A program made the position numbers and the translations under genes. From CAZMGV01 sp964621525 [NCBI: uncultured bacterium] (GTDB lineage Bacteria > JAGRBM01): DNA of 64,000 bases. Under the pieces are notes generated by a model, which made no database searches, was not told the DNA's origin, and worked only from the letters and a program-made list of their open reading frames with translations. The DNA lies in the NCBI GenBank assembly GCA_964621525.1, contig CAZUMS010000008.1, positions 65,686 through 129,685 on the forward strand, read 5' to 3'. Position 1 is the stretch's first letter. The number at the start of each line of letters is the position of its first letter. Positions 17,499 through 24,239 of this stretch are shown here, piece after piece.

Positions 17499-18422
17499 TT
17501 ACAGACGGCCCGCCGCCCGGTATTCCGTGAACCCCGTGCCCCCCAGCAGGGGGCCGCCGTCCGTGAACCGGCCCTCGAAGTCGAACCCCATAAAACCGCC
17601 GCCGGGGACGGCTCTGGCCACGGGGGTAGAACGGACGGCTTCATAGTCGAACTGCCGTTCGCCGAGCGCCAGCCGGCCGGTCCAGCGGCGGGGGATATTG
17701 AGACTCCCGTCCCGGTCCCACTCCAGAACCCTGGTTCGCAGGCCCCGGCCCGCGGCAAACAGCGAGCCCGGAGCCGAGCCTCCGCTCCGCAGGGGCAGCT
17801 CACGGTCCAGTACGGTGGCCGAAAGGCCCGCACAGGCCGAGCCGTCGTCGAAAGTCAGCACGTCCCAGTGCCAGCGGGGCGGCCCGAGACGGGCGATATT
17901 GAGGCGGCTGTCGCCGCCGAAGGCGTGTTCCGTAATGCCGGCGCCGGAGAGGGTTTCGCCGTTCTGGGTCCACGACAGGCTGCCGAAGGCGGACCAGTAG
18001 GTGAGGATTTTCGGGAACGAACCCCAGAGCAGCACCTCGCGGCTCACGGTTTCGGCCCGGAGCTTCGGCGACTCGCAGACAAGCTCCAGCCGGGGCCAGT
18101 CGCCTTTCCAGGAAAGTCCGTTCGAGGAACCGACATTCCAGGTCTCGGACGACTTCGAGAGGAAACCGGTGCCGAGAGGGCGGCGGATTTCGTCCACCCG
18201 GTCCCGGTAGCCGAATAGGAAAAGCTCCTCGCCGGGGCCGTCCATGGCTTCGAGGGCGGAAAAGCAGTGGCGGCCGGGGTTCCGTCCGCCCGAGAAGAGC
18301 TGGACCTTGATCCACCGGAGCGCGGACGACGGCGGAAAAACACCGATCAGGAAAAAGGCTTCCCAGGCCTCCGGCGGCGAGCGTCTCGACAGGTATTCTC
18401 TGGGGAGTGCGGCGGCTTTCAG
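17499..18422 (-). CDS. Unrecognised protein, possibly lipocalin-like (CrtC/AttH-type)
   Basis: About 307 residues if started at CTG 18422; the frame is open to 18551, and the first ATG is only at 18245. CTG 18422 is preferred because GAGGG lies 8 bases upstream and real-looking protein (EAWEAFFLIGVFPP) precedes the ATG. The sequence is rich in Trp, Gly and aromatic strands, for example GPPRWHWDVLTFDDGSACAG and a C-terminal GGTGFTEYR, which resembles the beta-barrel fold of CrtC/AttH-like lipocalin-family proteins. That match is weak. It follows the ECF sigma and anti-sigma genes on the same strand, so it may be part of that regulon. No signal peptide is evident. Confidence 0.55.
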   Translation of the reverse strand: MKAAALPREYLSRRSPPEAWEAFFLIGVFPPSSALRWIKVQLFSGGRNPGRHCFSALEAMDGPGEELFLFGYRDRVDEIRRPLGTGFLSKSSETWNVGSSNGLSWKGDWPRLELVCESPKLRAETVSREVLLWGSFPKILTYWSAFGSLSWTQNGETLSGAGITEHAFGGDSRLNIARLGPPRWHWDVLTFDDGSACAGLSATVLDRELPLRSGGSAPGSLFAAGRGLRTRVLEWDRDGSLNIPRRWTGRLALGERQFDYEAVRSTPVARAVPGGGFMGFDFEGRFTDGGPLLGGTGFTEYRAAGRL

Positions 18423-18438
18423 CGGAGCGGCCCTCGTT

Positions 18439-19299
18439 TCAGATCCCGCCTTTGCCCGCCAGATACATGGGGCCTGACGGTGCCGGGAGTCCGCCCTCAG
18501 GTTCGAGCGTGACGGCGAAAACGTCAACCGTTCCCGAAACCGGGAGAACATTCACGTTCAGTTCGCAGCTTCCGTCGGGCTTCGGGGCGAAGACACCGGC
18601 CGAGACCGGCGCGTTCGCTCCCTGAATGGCCCAGAGCTGGTAGGTTTTCCCGGCGGGCGGTACGGGCAGGCCCGTCGCGACGAACACGCCGCCCGCTTTG
18701 CTCTGCCAGAGCATCCGGCCCGCCGCGCGGGGGTCCGGATCGAGCCCCTTGAGAAAGACGATCTGCGTTGAAGGGTTTTTAACCAGTTCGGCATAAACCC
18801 GCTGCGCCTCGATCGTTGCCCGGAAGTCGTCCCGGTCGGCGATGAGCCCGGCCATCTCCTGCCGGATGGCGGAGAGGTCCGCTTCCAGCTTGCGGTACTG
18901 TTCGCGGTATCCGCTCACGAACGAGTAACCGGCCACCAGCGAGAGGATTCCCGCGGCGATGGCGCCGACGGCAAAACTGTCCCACCAGGCTTTGCCTGCT
19001 GTTCCTGCGGCGGGGACGCTTTTTCTCACCGGAAGGGCGATGACCTCTGCCGGACGCCTGCCGGCGGCGCGGCCTTCGGCATCGATCCGGGCGAGGAGGG
19101 CGTCCTTCACGGCAGGAGGCGGCGGGGAATCCGCCAGTTCAGCAACCAGGGTGGCGACTGCCTGCTCATATTCAAGGAGCAGCCGGGCCGCTTCGCGGTC
19201 GCCGGAACCGAGGCGGGCCTCGAACGTCTGCCGGTCCCCGCCGTCCAGCGCTCCCAGGGCGTAACCCGCCGCCAGATCTTTCAGTTCATCGCCGTTCAT
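18439..19299 (-). CDS. RskA-like anti-sigma factor
   Basis: 286 residues. The N-terminal helical segment DLAAGYALGALDGGDRQTFE matches the sigma-binding region of RskA-type anti-sigma factors, but no Cys/His zinc ligands are visible. A single membrane helix lies at about 105-130 (FAVGAIAAGILSLVAGYSFV). A coiled-coil-like stretch (QYRKLEADLSAIRQEM) follows, then a C-terminal RskA domain with GKTYQLWAIQG and a final immunoglobulin-like part. It overlaps the upstream sigma gene by 4 bp, so the two are co-translated. It should hold the ECF factor at the inner membrane. Confidence 0.88.
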   Translation of the reverse strand: MNGDELKDLAAGYALGALDGGDRQTFEARLGSGDREAARLLLEYEQAVATLVAELADSPPPPAVKDALLARIDAEGRAAGRRPAEVIALPVRKSVPAAGTAGKAWWDSFAVGAIAAGILSLVAGYSFVSGYREQYRKLEADLSAIRQEMAGLIADRDDFRATIEAQRVYAELVKNPSTQIVFLKGLDPDPRAAGRMLWQSKAGGVFVATGLPVPPAGKTYQLWAIQGANAPVSAGVFAPKPDGSCELNVNVLPVSGTVDVFAVTLEPEGGLPAPSGPMYLAGKGGI

Positions 19300-19841
19300 G
19301 CGCGCTCCGCCGAATAGATGGTTCTGAGCCGTTCAAGCCCCGACCGTACCCGGGTCTTTACCGTCCCGAGCGGTTCGCCCAGTTTCCGGGCGATTTCCGA
19401 ATGGGTGAGCCCTTCGAAGAAGGACAGTTCGATGACGGTTCTCTGTGCATCGGAAAGCTGTGAGAGCGCCGTTTCCACCATGTGCCGGTCGTCGGCGCCG
19501 GAGGAGGAACGGTCTGGCGTATCTTCCGCCAGTTCTGATGGAACCTCCCGGGAACCTTTCGCCCGGAGGCGGTCGATCGCCCGGCTTCTCGCGCGGGTAT
19601 AGAGCCAGGATTCCGCGCTCCCGCGTGCGGGGTCAAAGTCACCGGCCCGCTCCCACACCTGCCAGAAAACATCCTGAAGCACTTCCTCGGCGGCCGGTTC
19701 GCTCCGGACAATGCGCCGGATCAGTCCGGACACTGGTCCAGCGAATCGGTCGTAGAAGAGGGCGAATGCATCCCGGCTGCCGGAAGCGATCTGTTCCAGC
19801 AGCAGTCCGGCATCGTCCGGGTGATCCAGGAATTCGGGCAT
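19296..19841 (-). CDS. ECF RNA polymerase sigma factor
   Basis: 181 residues with sigma-70 region 2 (DAFALFYDRFAGPVSGLIRR, then EEVLQDVFWQVWERAGDFDP) and region 4 (LSDAQRTVIELSFFEGLTHS, then EIARKLGEPLGTVKTRVRSG). Together with the next gene it forms an ECF/RskA pair, the layout of SigK/RskA-type systems. The ATG is preceded directly by a 17-nt inverted repeat and no clear Shine-Dalgarno, which is unusual. It is divergent from a fecR-like gene. Confidence 0.93.
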   Translation of the reverse strand: MPEFLDHPDDAGLLLEQIASGSRDAFALFYDRFAGPVSGLIRRIVRSEPAAEEVLQDVFWQVWERAGDFDPARGSAESWLYTRARSRAIDRLRAKGSREVPSELAEDTPDRSSSGADDRHMVETALSQLSDAQRTVIELSFFEGLTHSEIARKLGEPLGTVKTRVRSGLERLRTIYSAERA

Positions 19842-19842
19842 G

Positions 19843-19859
19843 ACGTAAGGGTCTTACGT
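19843..19859. promoter_or_regulatory. Perfect inverted repeat abutting the ECF sigma start codon
   Basis: ACGTAAG-GGT-CTTACGT, 7-bp arms, lies immediately upstream of the sigma gene ATG (one base away on the minus strand). As DNA it could be an operator; as RNA it would form a hairpin next to the start codon. A further GGTTATC (19860-19866) and its inverted copy GATAACC (19902-19908) flank the divergent promoter region. Confidence 0.45.
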
Positions 19860-19990
19860 GGTTATCAAAGGCGGCGGATGGGGACAAGCAAAAAATAGTT
19901 AGATAACCGGAGGCAGCCCAATCCATGGGTGGCGTTATTCCCGTATTCTGGGGTAGAAACAGAATTGAACCGAAAGGCGGTCATTATCCC

Positions 19991-20614
19991 ATGAACAGAA
20001 CTCTTCTGGCGTGCCTCGCCGTGATTTCAGTCACCCTCGCGGCTTCCGGAGCGGCGGATGCGGCCTCCCGCAGGCGGATCGGATCGGTGGCCCTCGTGAA
20101 CGGCCAGGTGATCGTCATTTCGGGCGGAGTGACGTTCCCGGCGGAGCCCGGCTCTCCGCTCTACGAGGGCGACGTGGTCCGCTCCTATAATCCCGGCAAG
20201 GCGAAGATCGTCTTCCCCGACGACTCGATCATCAACATCGGACGGGACACGGAGTTCAAGATCAGGAAGGCGCACTTCGACCTCGACAAGCGCGACAGTG
20301 CTTTCGAGTTCGCCAAAGGCCGGTTCAAGGTGGCGGTGGGGAAGGTCTTTACGGCCTCGACGAACCTGTTCCGGGTCTCGACGCCGACGTTCGTCGCCGG
20401 TGTGCGCGGCACGGTGTTCTGGGGCGATACGGACCTGGACGCCTTCTGCACGCTCGAGGGCGAGGTCGAGACCTATGCCGTCTCGAACGAAGGCGTGAAA
20501 AAATCACTCACCGCCGGCAGCTGCGTGGCCGGCATGAAGGGCGGGGCGATGAACCCCATCTCGCCCACGGGCGAGGCGGTGAAGGGCTACATCGCGGAAG
20601 TCACGCCGGAATAA
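19991..20614 (+). CDS. FecR-domain exported protein
   Basis: 207 residues from ATG 19991; the frame is open to 19925 but the ATG begins a clean signal peptide (MNRTLLACLAVISVTLAASG). The FecR domain follows: IGSVALVNGQVIVISGGVTF, DVVRSYNPGKAKIVFPDDS, and FRVSTPTFVAGVRGTVFWGD with the AGVRGT signature. Like the 4730 gene it lacks a membrane helix and is short. It is divergent from the ECF sigma operon, so it may be controlled by that sigma factor. That is inference. Confidence 0.8.
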   Translation: MNRTLLACLAVISVTLAASGAADAASRRRIGSVALVNGQVIVISGGVTFPAEPGSPLYEGDVVRSYNPGKAKIVFPDDSIINIGRDTEFKIRKAHFDLDKRDSAFEFAKGRFKVAVGKVFTASTNLFRVSTPTFVAGVRGTVFWGDTDLDAFCTLEGEVETYAVSNEGVKKSLTAGSCVAGMKGGAMNPISPTGEAVKGYIAEVTPE

Positions 20615-20635
20615 GCAGCGCCCGGCAAAACCCCG

Positions 20636-21163
20636 TTACGGAATCAGCACCTTCATCTGGAGCACCTGCCAGCGGTAGACGAAGTGCTCGTCGCCGATCC
20701 CGAACGGGAAGAGAAGTTCCATGTTGCTGCCGAGGGCGAACTGCTGGCTGAAGTAGTAGTTGAAGCCGGCGCCCATCTGGAAATTCGCACCCCAGTCGGT
20801 ATCGGCCCCCGGGAAATCCGGGATTGCGGCAATCAGCCCCACACCGGTGCCAACCCACGGCTTGAAGTTGCGTTCGATCTGGGAGCCCTGAATGTCCATC
20901 GTGAACCGGGCTTCTCCGGACATGAAACAGAGATCGCCGCCGTCCACCGAAGCAAACCCGATCTTGGGCGCGAGACTGATGCTGTTCGTGGCGTAATACT
21001 CGCCCTCGAATCCGAGGGTGTAACCCTCCGGGTTCAAGGTGAAACCGGCGCCCGCGCCGAGCTGGAATTTCCCCTTCCGGTTGTCGCCGTTCGCCGAGGC
21101 GGCAAATGGTGCCGCCAGCAGCACGGCAGCTGTGAGGAGTAGCAGGGGAACTGTCTTCTTCAT
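20636..21163 (-). CDS. Small outer-membrane beta-barrel protein
   Basis: 175 residues from ATG 21163, which begins a signal peptide MKKTVPLLLLTAAVLLAAPF ending near ASAN. The mature part alternates hydrophobic and polar residues in strands with aromatic girdles (GYTLGFEGEYYATNSISLAP, FQMGAGFNYYFSQQFALGSN), typical of an 8-strand OmpA/OmpW-like barrel. The upstream in-frame extension to 21208 adds nothing signal-like. The stop converges on the fecR-like stop with 21 bp between. Function unknown. Confidence 0.7.
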   Translation of the reverse strand: MKKTVPLLLLTAAVLLAAPFAASANGDNRKGKFQLGAGAGFTLNPEGYTLGFEGEYYATNSISLAPKIGFASVDGGDLCFMSGEARFTMDIQGSQIERNFKPWVGTGVGLIAAIPDFPGADTDWGANFQMGAGFNYYFSQQFALGSNMELLFPFGIGDEHFVYRWQVLQMKVLIP

Positions 21164-21334
21164 GGAAACGGTCGCTTTCGGGTGCCCTCTGTGTCCAATC
21201 TGAAACACGGTACAGCCTTATCCCGCGAGGATCAAAACTGGCAAGCAGGCTGCGTGAAGTTTGTTTAATCCTTCGGTGCGGCAATCCATAAATCCCTGTT
21301 ATTCCTCCTGTATTTCAGGTGTGACACTTCCTGA

Positions 21335-21406
21335 CACAGGCCTGTGGCAGGCTGTTCTCCGTGGTGGAAATGGTTCCACGTCAGCCGCCGCTTTCCGCGG
21401 GGAAAG
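21335..21406. repeat. Three closely spaced palindromes upstream of the DUF3486-like gene
   Basis: CACAGGCCTGTG (21335-21346), GTGGAA-ATGG-TTCCAC (21364-21379) and CTTTCC-GCGG-GGAAAG (21391-21406) occur within 72 bp. All are perfect. They lie between the divergent barrel gene and the phage-like gene and may be operators or mRNA hairpins. The rest of 21164-21430 holds nothing else I recognise. Confidence 0.5.
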
Positions 21407-21430
21407 GGGCGATGGAGGGAGAACAGCATC

Positions 21431-22240
21431 ATGGCACGTCCCACGAAGGCAGGAGCCCTGCCGGAGGAGATCCGGCAGTGGCTGGAGCAGGAACTCGTGA
21501 GCCGGAAATTCACGGGCTACCGGGAACTCACGGCGGAGCTGAACCGGAAACTGGAGGAGGCGGGCGAAGCGGGCACGCTGAGCCGGGAGGCGGTGCGGCG
21601 CCACGCGGAGAAGTTCGGCGAGAAGCTGGAGTTCGAGCGCGAGATCGTCGCCCTCGCCCGGGAGCAGCTGGGCGAGGGGGGAGGGGGCCGTCCATCGCTC
21701 GAGCACATGCAGGCCGTGCTGGACGCGCTTCATGTCCTGACGTTCCGGAGCATGCTGGAGCTGAGGACCCGGGAGGCGGTGCCGGCCCGGGAGCTCGAAC
21801 GGCTGCTCCGTACGGCGGAACGGACGCTGAAGTTCGAGATCGCGATCCGGTCGGCCGAGAGCAGCCGCCGGATGAGCGATTCGCTGGCCGTGGCGCGCGA
21901 GGCCCTGAACGAGATGAGCGAAAAACTTGAAGCCCGCGCCGCACTGGAGCGGGAGGCTGAACGTCTCCGGGCGCAGATCGCCGCCGGGGAAGCGGCCGAA
22001 AGGGCCGCGGCGGCGGCCCAGGCCCGGTCCGTCGAAGCTGCGGGGCCGGCACGCCCTGGCACGCTCCGGCACGAAACTCCTGCTGCGGCTCCGGTTTCCG
22101 CACCCTTCGGCACGGAAAAACACGGATCGACATGGAACCTCACCCGCCAGCAGCGCCGCTACCTGGAACGCGAACAGGCGAAGGCCGCCGAAAAGGCCGC
22201 GAGAGAGGCCCGGAGAACCGAAGAAAAACGGGCGGCGTGA
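21431..22240 (+). CDS. Orphan Mu-like DUF3486-family protein (small-terminase-like)
   Basis: 269 residues from ATG 21431, preceded by GGAGGGAG. The first 70 residues (ARPTKAGALPEEIRQWLEQE, then GYRELTAELNRKL and SREAVRRHAEKF) follow the DUF3486 pattern of phage Mu gp27-type proteins: a short N-terminal HTH that reads Pro-rich, then two helices. A long Ala/Glu/Arg-rich coiled coil (about 120-220) and a C-terminal LTRQQRRYLEREQAKAAEKA tail follow. No other phage genes are near. It is a stray phage gene or a domesticated DNA-binding protein. Confidence 0.6.
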   Translation: MARPTKAGALPEEIRQWLEQELVSRKFTGYRELTAELNRKLEEAGEAGTLSREAVRRHAEKFGEKLEFEREIVALAREQLGEGGGGRPSLEHMQAVLDALHVLTFRSMLELRTREAVPARELERLLRTAERTLKFEIAIRSAESSRRMSDSLAVAREALNEMSEKLEARAALEREAERLRAQIAAGEAAERAAAAAQARSVEAAGPARPGTLRHETPAAAPVSAPFGTEKHGSTWNLTRQQRRYLEREQAKAAEKAAREARRTEEKRAA

Positions 22241-22262
22241 GGGGGAAGATTAGGGAGAGAGG

Positions 22263-22694
22263 TCAGCCCGTCGTGTCGCCGGGATCGCTGTCGCTGGCGG
22301 CCGCTTCGAGGTCGTCCAGTTCCTGCTCGGAGAGGACCATGTCGAGCTTCTCCAGCATCGACTCTCTGGTCATGGGTTTCACGACATAGGCATCGCAGCC
22401 CGCCTGGAAACACCGCTTGAGGCTCTTGTCCTCGGCGTCGCCCGTCACGATGATGACCGCCGTGCGCTCCATGCCGGGAAGCGTCTTCACGGTCTTGCAG
22501 ACGGCATCGCCGTTCAGGCCGGGGAGATTGAGATCGAGGAAGACGACGTTCGGGCGCTCGGTTTTCACGAGCTTCAGCGCGTCGAGGCCGTTGTGGGCCT
22601 CCACGATATCGAGATCGCGCCCCGTGAGGAAGGCGCGCTCCTGATCGATGATCCCCTGGACGTCGTCCACGAGGAGGATTTTCGGTTTCGCCAT
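22263..22694 (-). CDS. Single-domain response regulator (CheY-like)
   Basis: 143 residues. A complete receiver domain: acidic pair Asp10/Asp11 in ILLVDDVQG, phosphoacceptor Asp54 in VFLDLNLPG, Thr84 in IIVTGDA and Lys106 in YVVKPMT. A short acidic tail (LDDLEAAASDSDPGD) follows with no output domain. It probably acts in a phosphorelay or on a partner protein. No cognate histidine kinase is in the window. It converges on the DUF3486-like gene. Confidence 0.9.
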   Translation of the reverse strand: MAKPKILLVDDVQGIIDQERAFLTGRDLDIVEAHNGLDALKLVKTERPNVVFLDLNLPGLNGDAVCKTVKTLPGMERTAVIIVTGDAEDKSLKRCFQAGCDAYVVKPMTRESMLEKLDMVLSEQELDDLEAAASDSDPGDTTG

Positions 22695-22844
22695 GAGCCA
22701 GACAGTCCCGCACCCCCGTGGCTCCAGCCGTTTGCAAGGTTCCGGATGCCGCGGGGTGGTGCGGTGTTATAGACGGAAACACCCGAACGGGCCAAGCGAA
22801 GCGGTATAAAAGCGTTGTCCCGGTGCGGCAGGACGTGGCGGGTC

Positions 22845-22873
22845 TTGACTCAAACGCACGCTCTGGTCATATG
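22845..22873 (+). promoter_or_regulatory. Candidate sigma-70 promoter of tRNA-Ala
   Basis: TTGACT, 17-bp spacer, CATATG, ending 37 bp before the tRNA. The -10 box is only a partial match. Confidence 0.4.
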
Positions 22874-22910
22874 AAGGGCCACCGGCGGCCATTCCGCCGG
22901 ACCCGTTTAT

Positions 22911-22986
22911 GGGGCTGTAGCTCAGCTGGGAGAGCGCCTCGTTCGCAATGAGGAGGTCGTCGGTTCGATCCCGATCAGCTCCACCA
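22911..22986 (+). tRNA. tRNA-Ala (anticodon CGC)
   Basis: 76 nt with encoded CCA. Acceptor stem GGGGCTG pairs with CAGCTCC and includes the G3-U70 wobble that identifies alanine tRNAs. The D-arm is GCTCAGCTGGGAGAGC. The anticodon stem CCTCG/TGAGG encloses TTCGCAA, giving anticodon CGC (reads GCG). The T-arm GTCGG-TTCGATC-CCGAT is canonical. Confidence 0.97.
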
Positions 22987-22989
22987 CCC

Positions 22990-23006
22990 TCCGGCTCCCC
23001 GCCGGA
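22990..23006 (+). terminator. Possible tRNA 3' hairpin
   Basis: TCCGGC-TCCCC-GCCGGA, a 6-bp stem four bases after the tRNA. There is no T-tract, so it may be a processing or Rho-dependent end rather than an intrinsic terminator. Confidence 0.3.
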
Positions 23007-23066
23007 AGGAAGTGGGGGTCCCGTCAGAATTCCGCCAGCCAGAACCTGAATACCCGGAGGCCAGTC

Positions 23067-23783
23067 ATGAACCCCGTTACGCTGTACCAGTTCGAGCTCT
23101 GTCCGTACTGCCACAAGGTCAAGGCCGGGATGGACCTCAAGGGCATTCCCTACGAGAAAATCGAAGTGAATCCGATCAGCAAGAAGGAACTCCCGCCGCT
23201 GCCGCCGGGCTCGGCGAAGAAGGTTCCGGTGATCCGGTTTGACGGCAACCTTGTGGAAGACTCCACGGCGATTCTCAAGTTCCTGGACGGCAAGGTCGCG
23301 GGCAAGGTCAAGTTCGTCCCCGAGGATCCGATCCTGCGGGAGAAGACCGAGCTGGTCGAACAGTGGGTCGATGACGACCTCACCTACGCACTCCCGACGG
23401 TGATCTACGGGACCATGGACGAGGCGATGAAGGCCGCGCAGGTCACGGCCCGCTCGTCCAACTTCGGTTTCTTTCAGAATCTGATGGTCCGGGCCGGCGG
23501 CTCGCTGATCATGTACCAGGTGTCCAAGCGCATCCTGAAGAAGCGCGACCAGACCGACGGCCACGCCTGGGTCCAGAAGGAACTGGACAAGTTCGAGAAC
23601 TGGCTCGGCGGCCAGAAGTTCGTCTGCGGCGACGAGCCGACGCTCGGCGACGTCGCCGTCCACGGCGCGCTGAAATGCATCGAGGAGTTCCCGGCGTTCG
23701 GAGAGGCCATGGCCCGGCCGAAGCTCAAGGCCTGGTACGACCGGATGCAGCAGCTGCGCGACCAGAACCGGGCCCGCGCGTAA
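23067..23783 (+). CDS. Glutathione S-transferase-like thioredoxin-fold protein (PGES-2-like)
   Basis: 238 residues. The N-terminal glutaredoxin/GST domain begins VTLYQFELCPYCHKVK with the redox pair Cys12-xx-Cys15, and has the cis-Pro motif KKVPVI with a glutathione-binding EDSTAILKFL. A helical C-terminal GST domain follows. The CPYC motif, the KRILKKR stretch and length fit the family related to microsomal prostaglandin E synthase 2. The bacterial role is unknown; thiol-dependent reduction or conjugation is likely. It begins 80 bp after the tRNA. Confidence 0.82.
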   Translation: MNPVTLYQFELCPYCHKVKAGMDLKGIPYEKIEVNPISKKELPPLPPGSAKKVPVIRFDGNLVEDSTAILKFLDGKVAGKVKFVPEDPILREKTELVEQWVDDDLTYALPTVIYGTMDEAMKAAQVTARSSNFGFFQNLMVRAGGSLIMYQVSKRILKKRDQTDGHAWVQKELDKFENWLGGQKFVCGDEPTLGDVAVHGALKCIEEFPAFGEAMARPKLKAWYDRMQQLRDQNRARA

Positions 23784-23881
23784 ATCCCGGATTCAAGAAC
23801 TTTTCATCCGCAATTAAGCGTTCCGCGGGGTCTCCTTTGGTAAGTTCCGGTCACATCCGGAGTACTGAAGGAGGCTGGAAC

Positions 23882-24232
23882 GTGAAACGTCTGAAGTTCC
23901 TGATCGCTCACGAAAACCCCGTCTTCCGCCGGATCGCCAAGCGGCGGCTGGAGCGGGAGGGGTTCGAAACCCTGCTGGCTGGCACGGCGGCTGAAGCCGA
24001 GGCGCTCGCGCGTGCGGCCGGGCCTGATGTGGTGGTTGCGGGGCAGGCGATCGGATCTGTCCCGGTAGAGGGCGGGCGGCAGCCTGTCACCATCGTTCTG
24101 GACGGGGAAGGTTCCCTTCCCGGAGGAGCCATCGCCCACGGGCTCCGGCTGACGAAGAAGGAGTTCTTCGAACTGCTTCAGCTCGGGCCGCTGCTGGTCG
24201 CTTTCCTGCTGACCCTGATCCAGAACAGCTGA
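23882..24232 (+). CDS. Small receiver-like protein without phosphoacceptor
   Basis: 116 residues from GTG 23882, preceded by GGAGG at ideal spacing. The open frame upstream to 23675 overlaps the GST gene and is not supported. The fold is CheY-like: LKFLIAHENPVFRRIAKRRL, GFETLLAGTAAEAEALARAA, then GPDVVVAGQAIGS, where the position of the phosphoacceptor Asp is Ala or Gly. Acidic-pocket residues are also missing (AHEN instead of DD). It is therefore a probable pseudo-receiver. It ends 7 bp from the convergent ubiB-like stop. Confidence 0.65.
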   Translation: MKRLKFLIAHENPVFRRIAKRRLEREGFETLLAGTAAEAEALARAAGPDVVVAGQAIGSVPVEGGRQPVTIVLDGEGSLPGGAIAHGLRLTKKEFFELLQLGPLLVAFLLTLIQNS

Positions 24233-24239
24233 GCCGGCC

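Noticed and set aside
16713-18218. 501-codon plus-strand open frame
   Set aside because: Crosses the intergenic gap between two minus-strand genes and shows no family pattern.
21344-21430. 29-codon upstream extension of the DUF3486-like gene
   Set aside because: The frame is open, but the extension covers two of the palindromes and lacks a Shine-Dalgarno, while ATG 21431 has a strong one.
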